Assembly (NCBI GenBank): GCA_964605235.1
Contig: CAZSBB010000028.1
Span: 29,404-93,403, forward strand
Direction of reading: 5' to 3'
Origin: CAZSBB01 sp964605235
GTDB taxonomy: Bacteria > Planctomycetota > Phycisphaerae > Phycisphaerales > Phycisphaeraceae
Length of the DNA stretch: 64,000 bases
Positions 50,677-59,005 of the stretch are shown here, piece by piece; positions within the stretch are counted from its first letter, which is position 1; each line of letters opens with the position of its first letter. A model generated the notes under the pieces. It worked only from the letters and a program-made list of their open reading frames with translations, ran no database searches and was not told where the DNA came from. Made by a program: the position numbers and the translations under genes.

Positions 50677-50946
50677 TTACCAGGACGCCTTACGCATGCC
50701 GGGAATCTTGCCCTGGAGCGCCAGCTCCCGGAGCATGATGCGGCTGATCTTGAACTTGCGGTACACCGCACGGCTGCGGCCGGTGAGGGCACACAGGTTG
50801 CGCAGGCGGGTGGGGCTGGCGTCGCGGGGCAGAGTCTGCAGGCCGGCGTAGTCGCCGTCCTTCTTCATCTGGGCGCGGACGGCGGCATATTTGTCCACCG
50901 TCTTCTGGACACGCTCATTGCGGGTACGGGTCGATTTGCAGCTCAT
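50677..50946 (-). CDS. rpsN: 30S ribosomal protein S14, long zinc-free form
   Basis: 89 aa. The C-terminal half LPRDASPTRLRNLCALTGRSRAVYRKFKISRIMLRELALQG matches the long form of S14; the CxxC...CxxC zinc site of the short form is missing (NLCALTG has one Cys). This contrasts with the zinc-binding L36 in the same cluster. S14 sits in the head of the small subunit. AAAACC-type spacers flank it. It follows rplE by 21 nt. Confidence 0.97.
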   Translation of the reverse strand: MSCKSTRTRNERVQKTVDKYAAVRAQMKKDGDYAGLQTLPRDASPTRLRNLCALTGRSRAVYRKFKISRIMLRELALQGKIPGMRKASW

Positions 50947-50967
50947 AGCGGATAACTCCGGGGGTGC

Positions 50968-51528
50968 TCAGGAAGCCTTGACGAAGGGCACGCCGATTTC
51001 GGTCAGGGCGAAACGGGTGCGTTCCTTGTCGCTGTTGCGGAAGACGAAGGTCACGTGCATGCCGTGGGTGTACTTGGCTTCGGCCATGTTGACTTCAGGG
51101 AAGATGCCCTGTTCGTTGACGCCGAAGGAGTAGTTGCCCTGTTTGTCGAAGCTGTTGGCTTTCAGGCCGCGGAAGTCCTTGATGCGGGGGATCGCCAACG
51201 CAAGCAGGCGATCGAAGAACTCCCACATGCGGGCGCCGCGGAGGGTGACCATGGCGCCCACTTCGTAGCCGGCGCGAACTTTGAAGTTCGACACCGACTT
51301 GCGGGCCTTGACCATGACCGCCTTCTGGCCGCTGATCCGCGCCAGGTCGCTGAGCACCTGCTCCTTGGCGACCGGGTTGAGCTTGGTGCCATCGAGCTGT
51401 TTGCCCAGGCCCACGCTCAGGACGATCTTTTCCAGCCGCGGCATGGCCATCGGATTGCTGATGCCAAACTGCTCCTTGAGCTTGGGCATCACTTCGCTGT
51501 TGTATTTGGTCTTAAGCCGGGGAACCAT
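50968..51528 (-). CDS. rplE: 50S ribosomal protein L5
   Basis: 186 aa from the ATG at 51528 (MVPRLKTKYNSEVMPKL), chosen because AGGAG lies 9 nt upstream and because L5 proteins start this way; earlier in-frame ATGs at 51534, 51537 and 51576 exist. The SVGLGKQ, KARKSVSNFKVRAGYEVGAMVTLRG and SFGVNEQGIFPEVN segments are the L5 core. It binds 5S rRNA and touches the P-site tRNA. It lies between rplX and rpsN. Confidence 0.97.
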   Translation of the reverse strand: MVPRLKTKYNSEVMPKLKEQFGISNPMAMPRLEKIVLSVGLGKQLDGTKLNPVAKEQVLSDLARISGQKAVMVKARKSVSNFKVRAGYEVGAMVTLRGARMWEFFDRLLALAIPRIKDFRGLKANSFDKQGNYSFGVNEQGIFPEVNMAEAKYTHGMHVTFVFRNSDKERTRFALTEIGVPFVKAS

Positions 51529-51583
51529 CGCCATCATCTCCTGCCGACGCGGCGCGTCGGGTGGGTTGCTTGCCATCCTCTAC

Positions 51584-51940
51584 TCAGCGCGCCTTGCGCA
51601 GCGGGGCGCCCAGGACTTCACCGTTGCGAACCGCCACGCGGACGCGGCTGCCGTCGGCTTCCTGACGGATCCGCACGCGGGTGGGCTTGCCGTCGGCGAC
51701 CGGCGACACGTTGGACACGTGGATCGCCATTTCCTTCTCGGTCACGCCGCCCTGCTGCTGCCGCTGGCTGGGCTTGAGGTTCTTCTTGCGGACATTGACG
51801 CCTTCAACGACGACCAGGTTCTGGCCCGGCAGCACGCGCAGGACCTTGGCGGTGGTGCCGCGGTCGCTGCCGGAGCGGACGTAAACCAGATCGCCCTTGC
51901 GGACGTGACGAATGCGGGATTTCTTCTGGTCGGTTGCCAT
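51584..51940 (-). CDS. rplX: 50S ribosomal protein L24
   Basis: 118 aa. The KOW motif is at residues about 13-40 (KGDLVYVRSGSDRGTTAKVLRVLPGQNLVVVEG), followed by the usual NVRKKNLKPSQRQQQGG. The C-terminal 20 residues (RVRIRQEADGSRVRVAVRNG) are somewhat diverged from the typical zinc-ribbon-less end. L24 starts large-subunit assembly. Spacing is 21 nt after rplN and 55 nt before the chosen rplE start. Confidence 0.97.
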   Translation of the reverse strand: MATDQKKSRIRHVRKGDLVYVRSGSDRGTTAKVLRVLPGQNLVVVEGVNVRKKNLKPSQRQQQGGVTEKEMAIHVSNVSPVADGKPTRVRIRQEADGSRVRVAVRNGEVLGAPLRKAR

Positions 51941-51961
51941 TACAGACGCTCCTTGCCGCGG

Positions 51962-52348
51962 TCAGACGACTTCCGACGCCAGCGACACAATCTTCATGTA
52001 GTTGCGTTCACGCAGTTCACGGGCGACGGCGCCGAAGATGCGCGTGCCGCGGGGATTGCCTTCGTCGTCGATCAGCACCACGGCGCTGCGGTCGAAGCGG
52101 ACGGTGCTGCCATCGGGCCGACGCACCGGGAAGCTGGTGCGGACGACCACGCCCTTGGCGACCGTGCCGGGCTTCATATCGCTGCCGGGCAGGGACTTCT
52201 TGACGGTGAGGATGACGCGGTCACCGACGGTCGCGGTGCGGCGGGTGAACCGGCCGCTGGCGGTGGAGCCGCCGAGCACGCGAATGATCATGGCGATCTT
52301 AGCGCCGGTGTTGTCAGCGACGTCAACTCTGGTTTCAGCTTGAATCAT
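51962..52348 (-). CDS. rplN: 50S ribosomal protein L14
   Basis: 128 aa, six longer than the common 122 because of a small insertion near RTSFPVRRPDGSTVRF. MIQAETRVDVADNTGAKIAMIIRVLGG, GDRVILTVKKSLPG and NPRGTRIFGAVARELRERNYMKIVSLASEVV are clear L14 motifs. The protein lies at the subunit interface next to L19. It is 42 nt after rpsQ and 21 nt before rplX. Confidence 0.98.
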   Translation of the reverse strand: MIQAETRVDVADNTGAKIAMIIRVLGGSTASGRFTRRTATVGDRVILTVKKSLPGSDMKPGTVAKGVVVRTSFPVRRPDGSTVRFDRSAVVLIDDEGNPRGTRIFGAVARELRERNYMKIVSLASEVV

Positions 52349-52390
52349 GGCCGTAATCCTTCACAACTGGACCTGCGCCGCAGCGCCGGT

Positions 52391-52672
52391 TCAGGCGATG
52401 GCTTTCTCCAGGACGCGGACCAGGCGCCAGTTCTTGGTCTTGCTGATCGGGCGGCACTGGGCGATTTCAACCTTGTCGCCGACGTGCGCCTGATTGTCGG
52501 GATCGTGCACCTGGAACTTGGTCTGGCGGCGCAGGATCTTGCCGTACTTGGTGTGGCTCTTCTGGTAGTTGACCTTGACCGTCAGGGTCTTGTCCCGCTT
52601 ATCGCTGGTGACCACGCCGGTGCGGACCACGGTCAGAACTTTGCGGGCGGGGGTAGTCGCGGTGGTGCTCAT
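52391..52672 (-). CDS. rpsQ: 30S ribosomal protein S17
   Basis: 93 aa from the ATG at 52672, which begins 4 nt after the rpmC stop; the longer open frame upstream covers rpmC in another frame and is not real. TGVVTSDKRDKTLTVKV, HTKYGKILRRQTKFQVHD and VGDKVEIAQCRPISKTKNWRLV form the OB fold of S17. It binds the 5' domain of 16S rRNA early in assembly. Confidence 0.97.
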   Translation of the reverse strand: MSTTATTPARKVLTVVRTGVVTSDKRDKTLTVKVNYQKSHTKYGKILRRQTKFQVHDPDNQAHVGDKVEIAQCRPISKTKNWRLVRVLEKAIA

Positions 52673-52676
52673 AGGA

Positions 52677-52880
52677 TCAGGCTCCCTTCGCCTGCAGTTG
52701 GCGTTTGCGTTGCTCGGTGAGCAGACGGGCGATGTCGCGCCGCATATTCTGCAACTGCCGGGGGTTTTCCAGTTTTTCGGTGACGGCCTGGCAGCGGAGC
52801 TCGTACAGCTTGCCGCGCAGGTTCTTGGCTTCAACCGCCAATTCCGCGTCGCTCATTTTGTGAGTTTCTACAGCTTTCAT
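52677..52880 (-). CDS. rpmC: 50S ribosomal protein L29
   Basis: 67 aa from the ATG at 52880 (MKAVETHKMSDAELAVEAK), with GGAG 6 nt upstream; an adjacent ATG at 52883 and a GTG at 52892 are alternatives. The two-helix protein shows LRGKLYELRCQAVTEKLENPRQLQNMRRDIARLLTEQRKR, the L29 pattern. It lies at the polypeptide exit and is part of the trigger factor and SRP docking area. Next genes are rplP (29 nt before) and rpsQ (4 nt after). Confidence 0.96.
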   Translation of the reverse strand: MKAVETHKMSDAELAVEAKNLRGKLYELRCQAVTEKLENPRQLQNMRRDIARLLTEQRKRQLQAKGA

Positions 52881-52909
52881 CATTGGCTCCACGACGGGGA
52901 CAACCCCGC

Positions 52910-53326
52910 TCAGGCGTGACGGCGCTCCACGAACCGGCAGCGGAAGGGCATCTTGTGCGCCACCCGCACGAAGGCCTCGCGGGCGAGGTCCTTGGGCACG
53001 CCCGACAGCTCAAAGAGCACGGTGCCGGGCTTGACGCGGGCCGCCCAGTATTCGGGCTCCGCCTTACCTTTACCCATACGCGTTTCCAACGGCTTCTTGC
53101 TGATGGGCTTGTCGGGGAAGACCCGCACATACAGCTTGCCTTCGCGGCTGACAAACTGGCGGCAGGCGACGCGGCCGGCTTCGATCTGCCGAGCGGTCAA
53201 CCAGCCGCCTTCAGTCACCTGAAGGCCGAAGTCGCCGAAGGCGACGTAGTTGCAGCGCGTGGCGTTGCCTTTGAGCTTGCCGCGCTGCTGCTTGCGGAAC
53301 CGTACACGTTTAGGCATCAAGGGCAT
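52910..53326 (-). CDS. rplP: 50S ribosomal protein L16
   Basis: 138 aa from the ATG at 53326 (MPLMPKRVRFRKQQRGKLKG), similar in length and opening to other L16 proteins. EAGRVACRQFVSREGKLYVRVFPDKPISKKPLETRMGKGK and PGTVLFELSGVP are conserved. L16 lies near the peptidyl transferase centre and organises the A-site side. The gene is 41 nt after rpsC and 29 nt before rpmC, as in most bacteria. Confidence 0.98.
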   Translation of the reverse strand: MPLMPKRVRFRKQQRGKLKGNATRCNYVAFGDFGLQVTEGGWLTARQIEAGRVACRQFVSREGKLYVRVFPDKPISKKPLETRMGKGKAEPEYWAARVKPGTVLFELSGVPKDLAREAFVRVAHKMPFRCRFVERRHA

Positions 53327-53367
53327 GTCAGCGTCCCTTACTTTCCATTACTTGAATCACTACCGAC

Positions 53368-54072
53368 TTAGCGGCGGCCACGAGCACGGGGGCGAGCACC
53401 AGCGGCGCGCGACTCGAGTTCGCCTTCCTTCACGTCGGTGTACATGCCCTTGTAGATCCACACCTTCACGCCGATGGCGCCATAGGTGGTGAAGCTCTGG
53501 GCGAAACCGTAATCCACGTTGGCTTGCAGCGTCTGGAGCGGAATGGCGCCCAGACGAATGTCTTCGTTGCGGCTCATTTCATGGCCACCGAGGCGACCCG
53601 AGAGCATGATCTTCACACCCTTGGCGCCGGCGGTCATAGCGGTGTCCGCCTTCATCTTCAGCACCCGGCGGAAGCTGCTGCGCTTCTTGAGCTGCTCGGC
53701 GATCGACTCGGCGACGAGCTGCGAATCGAGGTCCGGGTTGTGAATTTCCAGGCAGCTGATCGAGACGTTGCGGCCGGTGAGGTTCTGCAACGCGTGGGTC
53801 AGCTCTTCAATGTTCTGCCCCTTGGGACCAATCACCAGACCCGGACGGGCGGTCTTGATGATGATCTTGAGCTCTTCACGGGTGCGCTCGATGTGGATGT
53901 CGGCGACCGCGGCAAACGGCGGGCGCCGATTGAGCTGCTGATCCAGGAACTTGCGAATCTTCTCGTCCTCGACCAGCAGTTCGCCATAGAGCGCCTTGGG
54001 GGCATACCAGCGCGAGCGATGCGCCTCGGTAATGCCGACCCGAAACCCGAATGGATGAACCTTCTGTCCCAT
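53368..54072 (-). CDS. rpsC: 30S ribosomal protein S3
   Basis: 234 aa from the ATG at 54072 (MGQKVHPFGFRVGITEAHRSRW). The KH domain is seen as KTARPGLVIGPKGQNIEELTHAL near residue 75-97, and the C-terminal domain as MKADTAMTAGAKGVKIMLSGRLGG and YGAIGVKVWIYKG. The tail ends with a basic RAAGARPRARGRR. S3 forms part of the mRNA entry site. It lies 43 nt after rplV and 41 nt before rplP. Confidence 0.98.
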   Translation of the reverse strand: MGQKVHPFGFRVGITEAHRSRWYAPKALYGELLVEDEKIRKFLDQQLNRRPPFAAVADIHIERTREELKIIIKTARPGLVIGPKGQNIEELTHALQNLTGRNVSISCLEIHNPDLDSQLVAESIAEQLKKRSSFRRVLKMKADTAMTAGAKGVKIMLSGRLGGHEMSRNEDIRLGAIPLQTLQANVDYGFAQSFTTYGAIGVKVWIYKGMYTDVKEGELESRAAGARPRARGRR

Positions 54073-54115
54073 GACTGTTCCTTCCGGCCCGTGGGGGGCG
54101 GATTGCTCCTGCTGC

Positions 54116-54445
54116 TTACCGCACGTCGACGGTGACGGTGATGTGACTGGTCCGCTTCTTGATCGGATGCGCCCGCCCACGATCCTTGGGCTGGAAGCGC
54201 TTGAGCGTCGGCCCGCTGTCGACCGTCACGTGGGTGACCTTGAGGCGACGCACGTCGACTTCCGCCTGGTCGGCGTTGGCGACGGCGGCATGCAGTGCCG
54301 AGTGGAGGAACGCCGCCCCGCGCCGTTTGCTCAGGCGCAGGATGTTGTCCGCCTGCTCCACACTCTTGCCGCGGATCAGATCCGCCACCAGGCGAATCTT
54401 GGTCGGGCTGATGCGGGCCCCGCGATGTTTATTGGTGTAAGGCAT
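54116..54445 (-). CDS. rplV: 50S ribosomal protein L22
   Basis: 109 aa, standard length. RGARISPTKIRLVADLIRGKSVEQADNIL is the opening, and the extended beta hairpin that reaches the exit tunnel is at about residue 80-100 (DSGPTLKRFQPKDRGRAHPIKKRTSH). It starts 48 nt after rpsS and ends 43 nt before rpsC. Nothing unusual is seen in it. Confidence 0.98.
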   Translation of the reverse strand: MPYTNKHRGARISPTKIRLVADLIRGKSVEQADNILRLSKRRGAAFLHSALHAAVANADQAEVDVRRLKVTHVTVDSGPTLKRFQPKDRGRAHPIKKRTSHITVTVDVR

Positions 54446-54493
54446 GATCGAAAACTCCTGAGCCGCCTACCGGCGACCCGTGCGGATGACGAC

Positions 54494-54784
54494 TTAAACT
54501 GAGCCGGCGGCGCGCTGGGCCTTGGTGCCGGCGGTGTGGCCGCGGAACATGCGGGTGGGGCTGAACTCGCCGAGCTTGTGGCCCACCATGTCCTCGGTGA
54601 CGAACACCGTGTGGAACGTCCGGCCGTTGTGGACCAGGAACGTGTGCCCCACGAACTCCGGCACAATGGTGCAGGCGCGGGCCCAGGTCTTGACCGATTC
54701 CCGCTTGTTCATCTGGGTCAACTTCTCCACCTTGCGGTAGAGCTTGAAGTCCACATACGGGCCTTTTTTGAGCGAACGCGACAT
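54494..54784 (-). CDS. rpsS: 30S ribosomal protein S19
   Basis: 96 aa. MSRSLKKGPYVDFKLYRKVE, the hydrophobic TIVPEFVGHTFLVHNGRTF and the C-terminal VTEDMVGHKLGEFSPTRMFRGHT are textbook S19. The protein forms a pair with S13 in the head of the small subunit. GAGAGG lies upstream of the ATG. It follows rplB by 30 nt. Confidence 0.98.
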   Translation of the reverse strand: MSRSLKKGPYVDFKLYRKVEKLTQMNKRESVKTWARACTIVPEFVGHTFLVHNGRTFHTVFVTEDMVGHKLGEFSPTRMFRGHTAGTKAQRAAGSV

Positions 54785-54814
54785 CGCCGATCCTCTCGTG
54801 AATCTCTCGCTGCG

Positions 54815-55669
54815 TTACAGAGTCAACTGACCGTACCGCTTGCTGAAGCGGCGACGAATAATGCGCTTGTTGGACGCCTTGCGCGGGTGCCGGGTCTTGC
54901 CGCCCTTGGCTTGCAGACCAGTCTTGGAGCACGGCGGCCGACCGCTCTTGCTGCGGCCTTCACCACCACCGAGCGGGTGGGAGTTATGGCTCATCGCCAC
55001 GCCACGGACATGCGGCCGACGACCCAGGTAACGGTTCCGGCCGGCTTTGCCCAGGCGGACCTGTTCGTGGTCGGCGTTGCCCACCTGGCCGATGGTCGCC
55101 CGGCAATCCACCGAGACCTGGCGGATTTCACCGCTGGGCAACACCAGGGTCGCCCACTGGCCTTCCTTGTTGGTCAAACGAGCGTAGCTGCCCGCCGAGC
55201 GGCACATCTCAGCGCCCTTGCCGGGCACCAGTTCGACGCAATGCAGGTTCAAACCGGGGGGAATGAACTTGATCGGCATGGCGTTGCCGGCCTTCGGCTC
55301 CACCGCGCGGGCGCCCGAGACCAGCTCCTGGCCATCGGTCACCCCCACCGGGGCGATGATGTACCGCCGCTCACCATCGGCGTATTCCAGCAGCGCGATG
55401 TTGGCGCTGCGGTTGGGGTCATACTCCACGCCGACCACCTTGGCGACCTGATCCAGCTTGTTGCGGACAAAGTCGATGCGGCGATACCGCCGCTTGGCGC
55501 CACCACCGCGGCATTCGCTGGTGATCTTGCCCTGGTGGTTGCGGCCGCCGGTCTTGCTGATGCTGCTCAGCAGGCTCTTTTCCGGGGTCTGCTTGGTCAC
55601 CTCGGATTTGAGGTTGACCGAGCTGTTGCGCCGGCCGGCACTGGTTCGGTTGTAGACGCGAATGGCCAT
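54815..55669 (-). CDS. rplB: 50S ribosomal protein L2
   Basis: 284 aa, slightly longer than the typical 273-277. HQGKITSECRGGGAKRRYRRIDF, the middle SH3-like barrel and the C-terminal RGVAMSHNSHPLGGGEGRSKSGRPP with the His that supports peptidyl transfer (GVAMSHNSHP) are all present. L2 is needed for subunit association. It is 64 nt after rplW and 30 nt before rpsS. Confidence 0.98.
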   Translation of the reverse strand: MAIRVYNRTSAGRRNSSVNLKSEVTKQTPEKSLLSSISKTGGRNHQGKITSECRGGGAKRRYRRIDFVRNKLDQVAKVVGVEYDPNRSANIALLEYADGERRYIIAPVGVTDGQELVSGARAVEPKAGNAMPIKFIPPGLNLHCVELVPGKGAEMCRSAGSYARLTNKEGQWATLVLPSGEIRQVSVDCRATIGQVGNADHEQVRLGKAGRNRYLGRRPHVRGVAMSHNSHPLGGGEGRSKSGRPPCSKTGLQAKGGKTRHPRKASNKRIIRRRFSKRYGQLTL

Positions 55670-55733
55670 ATCTAGCTCCAGCGATTCACCGTTCAGACCG
55701 TTGCTTTACAACCGCCTGAGGGAAATCCGGGGG

Positions 55734-56015
55734 TCAGAACAATTCAATCTTGTCCTCGGGGTGCAGTTGCACCACGGCGCGTTTCCAGTCGCTGCTCTTG
55801 GCCTGGCCAAACTTGGTGCGGTGGTACTTGCCCTTGCGCACCTGCGTGGCGACGCTTTCGACGCGAACGTTGTAGAGCGACTGCACGGCCGCGCGAATCT
55901 GCGGCTTGGTGACGTGCAGGGGCACTTCGAAGGTGTAACGGTTGCGGGCCGAACCTTCCCAGGTGCCCTTTTCCGTCAGCAGCGGACGCTTGATGATTTC
56001 AGTCGGTTGCAACAT
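55734..56015 (-). CDS. rplW: 50S ribosomal protein L23
   Basis: 93 aa. TEIIKRPLLTEKGTWEG opens the fold; HVTKPQIRAAVQSLYNVRVESVATQVRKGKYHRTKFG is the conserved loop and second half. L23 lies at the exit tunnel and is the docking site of trigger factor. It starts 2 nt after the rplD stop, suggesting coupled translation. It is the expected S10-operon order L4-L23-L2. Confidence 0.98.
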   Translation of the reverse strand: MLQPTEIIKRPLLTEKGTWEGSARNRYTFEVPLHVTKPQIRAAVQSLYNVRVESVATQVRKGKYHRTKFGQAKSSDWKRAVVQLHPEDKIELF

Positions 56016-56017
56016 GT

Positions 56018-56668
56018 TCAGTTACCTTCCCCACCGCGGCCAAACTTGGCCTGGCGCTGCAGCCAGCCTTCGAACGCCGCCTTATCCACCAGCAGGTAGC
56101 GGCAGTTGAGCAGGTCGAAGACGTTGAGGCGATCAATCTGGGTCAGTTCCACCGTGGCGACATTGCGGGCCGAAAGCGCTTCGGGGCCACGGGTGTCCTG
56201 GAGGGCGAGCAGACAGGTGCGGTCAATCTTCAGGGCGTCGAGCAGGGCGTTGAAAGCCTTGGTGGAAGGCTTGTCGAACTTCAGGCCGTCGACCAGCCGG
56301 ATTTCCTGATCGACCAGCTTGGCGAGCACGGCATTGCGGTTCGCCAGGCGGCGCATGGTGTTGGGCATGTCAACGCGCCAGGAGTGCGGGCGTTTGGCGT
56401 GGCCATGGCCGCCTTTGCGCATGATGTTGGTGCCCGCCGAGCCGCGCCGCGCCGAACCCGTGCCCTTCTGCTTGTAGAGCTTGCGGGTGGAGAAGGCGAC
56501 TTCATGGCGGTTGCGGGTCTTGGCGGCGCCCAGGCGTTGATTGCCGTGGATGCGGACATAGGCCTGCTTGAGCAGAGCGGGGCGAATCTCGCCACCAAGC
56601 AACGCCTCATCGACGTTGAGGGTGCCGACCTGCTGGCCCTGGCTGTTATGGACGGGGACTTCGATCAT
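56018..56668 (-). CDS. rplD: 50S ribosomal protein L4
   Basis: 216 aa from the ATG at 56668 (MIEVPVHNSQGQQVGTLNVDE), preferred because AGGTGA ends 6 nt upstream; an ATG two codons earlier is also in frame. TRNRHEVAFSTRKLYKQKGTGSARRG is the loop that reaches into the exit tunnel. The conserved GHGHAKRPHSW turn and the C-terminal LNVFDLLNCRYLLVDKAA are present. It lies 180 nt after rplC, a long gap for this cluster, and 2 nt before rplW. Confidence 0.98.
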   Translation of the reverse strand: MIEVPVHNSQGQQVGTLNVDEALLGGEIRPALLKQAYVRIHGNQRLGAAKTRNRHEVAFSTRKLYKQKGTGSARRGSAGTNIMRKGGHGHAKRPHSWRVDMPNTMRRLANRNAVLAKLVDQEIRLVDGLKFDKPSTKAFNALLDALKIDRTCLLALQDTRGPEALSARNVATVELTQIDRLNVFDLLNCRYLLVDKAAFEGWLQRQAKFGRGGEGN

Positions 56669-56848
56669 AATCATTCACCTACGGCCCGCATAGCGGGTGC
56701 GTTTGGACGCCGCGGAAGGATCGTCGGAACGAGGCCCGCAGGCCGGTTCGAGGATCCGCGACTCGGTTTCCCAAGCCGAAATGCCGCGGCGTCGCAGTAT
56801 CCGTTGCCGCCAGTGCTGCACGCGACGCGCGTCAGCACCAGACAGGAC

Positions 56849-57556
56849 TTACGACGCCTGCTCGATCAACTTCGCCTTGCGCTTGTACAGCCGCTTGGCG
56901 GGGCGAATCTCCAATAAACCACTGTTGGGACCCGGGACCGGACCCTTGACCCACAACAGATTTTTCTCAGTATCGTGGCCGATGATTTCGAGGCTGCGGA
57001 GGGTGACCCGTTCCGCGCCCATGTGGCCGGACATCCGCTTGCCCTTCTTGGGGCGACCGGAGAAACCACGGTTGGTGGCGTGGCCGCCGATGGAGCCGGG
57101 CGAGCGGTGCTTACGTTCGGTGCCGTGCGTGGCGGGCTGGCCTTTGAAGTTCCAGCGCTTCATGGTGCCCTGGAAGCCCTTGCCCTTGCTGGTGCCGATG
57201 ACGTCGACGAACTTGGCTTCAACCAGAGCATCGACCTGCAGCTTCTGGCCCAGTTCGTAGTTGCCGATTTCCTCGGCGGCGACGCGCACTTCGCGGTGAT
57301 GCCGCATGGGGGCGACGCCGGCTTTGGCGTCATGACCGATGAGCTGCATGGTGGAGTTGCGGGGCTTGACTTCCTCAAACGCGAGCTGCACCGCATCGTA
57401 GCCGTCCTTCTCCGTCGTCTTGATCTGACTGACGAAGCAGGGACCGACTTCAATGACCGTGACGGGGGTATTGACCGCCAGCTCCACGTCGCCGCGGGTG
57501 CGGCTGACATAGATGCGGGTCATACCAATCTTCTTGCCAAGCAGGGCAATCGCCAT
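56849..57556 (-). CDS. rplC: 50S ribosomal protein L3
   Basis: 235 aa from the ATG at 57556 (MAIALLGKKIGMTRIYVSRTRG), with a short extension compared with the usual 205-215. GKGFQGTMKRWNFKGQPATHGTERKHRSPGSIGG is the loop near the peptidyl transferase centre. L3 starts assembly of the large subunit. It lies 124 nt after rpsJ and 180 nt before rplD; both spaces hold no gene. Confidence 0.98.
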   Translation of the reverse strand: MAIALLGKKIGMTRIYVSRTRGDVELAVNTPVTVIEVGPCFVSQIKTTEKDGYDAVQLAFEEVKPRNSTMQLIGHDAKAGVAPMRHHREVRVAAEEIGNYELGQKLQVDALVEAKFVDVIGTSKGKGFQGTMKRWNFKGQPATHGTERKHRSPGSIGGHATNRGFSGRPKKGKRMSGHMGAERVTLRSLEIIGHDTEKNLLWVKGPVPGPNSGLLEIRPAKRLYKRKAKLIEQAS

Positions 57557-57680
57557 CGTAAACCTCCCAGGGAACCCGTTTCGGGGTGGATCATGGCGTT
57601 GCGCCAGCGGATCCCAGTCCCTGTTTGATTCAGTTGTAAAAAAAGACGCAGCCCGCATGGGGCCGCGTCCTGAATATTTC

Positions 57681-57995
57681 CTAGGCCTTGATCTTCACAA
57701 ACACGCCCGCGGGGACGACCAGACGGTTCAGCGCCTCGACGGTACGCGCGGTGGGGTCTTTGATGTCGATGATCCGCTTGTGGGTGCGGATTTCAAACTG
57801 CTCACGGCTCTTCTTGTCGATGTGCGGACCACGCAGCACGGTGTACCGCTCCACGCGGGTGGGCAGGGGCACCGGGCCCGAAACCTTGGCGTTGGTGCGC
57901 TTGGCGTGATCGACGATCTCCCGCGCCGACGAGTCGAGCGCCTGGTGGTCGTACGCTTCCATCCGAATGCGAATCCTGCCTGCGGACATTGCCAT
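57681..57995 (-). CDS. rpsJ: 30S ribosomal protein S10
   Basis: 104 aa. RIRIRMEAYDHQALDSSAREIVDHAKRTNAKVSGPVPLPTR and THKRIIDIKDPTARTVEALNRL are the diagnostic S10 segments. S10 also acts with NusB in antitermination. It is the first gene of the S10-spc-alpha cluster: a sigma70-like promoter lies 67-94 nt upstream and all following genes to rplQ run on the same strand. fusA and tuf are not next to it. Confidence 0.98.
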   Translation of the reverse strand: MAMSAGRIRIRMEAYDHQALDSSAREIVDHAKRTNAKVSGPVPLPTRVERYTVLRGPHIDKKSREQFEIRTHKRIIDIKDPTARTVEALNRLVVPAGVFVKIKA

Positions 57996-58061
57996 TTCCC
58001 AAGCCGGGGGTCTGTGAATCCAGCCTTGACCCAGACCACTCTGGACTGGGCAAGACGGAAA

Positions 58062-58089
58062 AGTGTACCAATTGAGGCAGGGCTGTCAA
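58062..58089 (-). promoter_or_regulatory. Sigma70-like promoter of the S10-spc-alpha cluster
   Basis: On the minus strand TTGACA (58089-58084) and TACACT (58067-58062) are 16 nt apart, a near-consensus pair, in the gap between the methyltransferase stop and rpsJ. It would give a leader of about 60 nt. A weak CCCAG...CTGGG hairpin lies in that leader. Confidence 0.75.
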
Positions 58090-58108
58090 ACGCCCCCTTT
58101 GCCGAACC

Positions 58109-58918
58109 CTAACCCCGGAGCCGGGCGGGGGAATTCCACCGTTTCTCCCCAACGCGCAGCGACCGGCGCGCCAGCAAGGTGTGCCAGGGCATGTTGGTGG
58201 CCGGCACTTCCGCTCCTGCGATGCCGACAAAGCCCGCCTGACGCAGCATTTGCCGCCATTGTCGCCCGGAAAACAGCCCGCAGACCTGCCGTTCGTGATG
58301 CCAGTGAATCCTGCCCCCCTGCCGCATCACGTACTGCATGTCCAGCGCGAACCGCGTTTTCCCCAGCCGACCCACCCGCACGTACCACCGCAGTTCCAAC
58401 CCTCGATCCGCATCCTGACCGGTTCCGCCGGCACGATCGCCATCAATGAAATGCTCCGTTAAATACGTCGGCCCCAGCACCAGCACCCCGCCGGGGCGCA
58501 GGTGCGCGTAAGCCGTCCGCAACGCCGCCGTGACCTGCCGCATGCTCGTCAAGTGATCCACCGCGTCATGCAGCAAAACCACGTCAAACGTGCGTTTGAG
58601 CCGCAGTTTGCACATATCCGCCTGATGCAGCGACACACCCGGATTCAGCCGGCGACACTGGGCGAGCATCGGCTCCGACAGGTCGCATGCTTCCACGTCA
58701 AAATGCTGCCGCAGGTGCGACAGCGTGTGCCCCCCGCCGCAGCCCAGTTCCAGCAATTGCCAACGCCGACCCCGCGGCGCCGCGCCCAGCGCCTGCCGCA
58801 CCAGCTTCCGCACCCCCCGCGCTTCGGCGCGATATTCCGCGGGCGGGCTGAGCACCGGCCAAAGCTCCGCCAGCTCGTAATACAGTCGGGGGCATCGGAA
58901 TGAAGCATCATCAGCCAT
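58109..58918 (-). CDS. Class I SAM-dependent methyltransferase
   Basis: 269 aa. The SAM-binding motif I is LLELGCGGGHT at about residues 55-65, followed by an acidic motif II (VEACDLSEP), motif post I (LHQADMCKLRL) and the DVVLLHDAVDHLTS region. It is a methyltransferase-domain-11/25-type protein. The end of the protein (HWHHERQVCGLFSGRQWRQMLRQAGFVG) is typical of small-molecule enzymes of this class. The substrate is unknown. It is encoded just before the rpsJ promoter on the same strand and 87 nt after priA, but is likely transcribed apart from the ribosomal genes. Confidence 0.88.
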   Translation of the reverse strand: MADDASFRCPRLYYELAELWPVLSPPAEYRAEARGVRKLVRQALGAAPRGRRWQLLELGCGGGHTLSHLRQHFDVEACDLSEPMLAQCRRLNPGVSLHQADMCKLRLKRTFDVVLLHDAVDHLTSMRQVTAALRTAYAHLRPGGVLVLGPTYLTEHFIDGDRAGGTGQDADRGLELRWYVRVGRLGKTRFALDMQYVMRQGGRIHWHHERQVCGLFSGRQWRQMLRQAGFVGIAGAEVPATNMPWHTLLARRSLRVGEKRWNSPARLRG

Positions 58919-59005
58919 ATGTCAATTGTGTAGATCCGGGCTCGCCCGGACAGCTTTGTTCACCATGAACGACGCAATATCCGATCTACCTCCGCAATCG
59001 CCCCG

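Noticed and set aside
58919..59005. Possible small gene between the methyltransferase and priA
   Set aside because: Only 87 bases without a start signal or conserved product.
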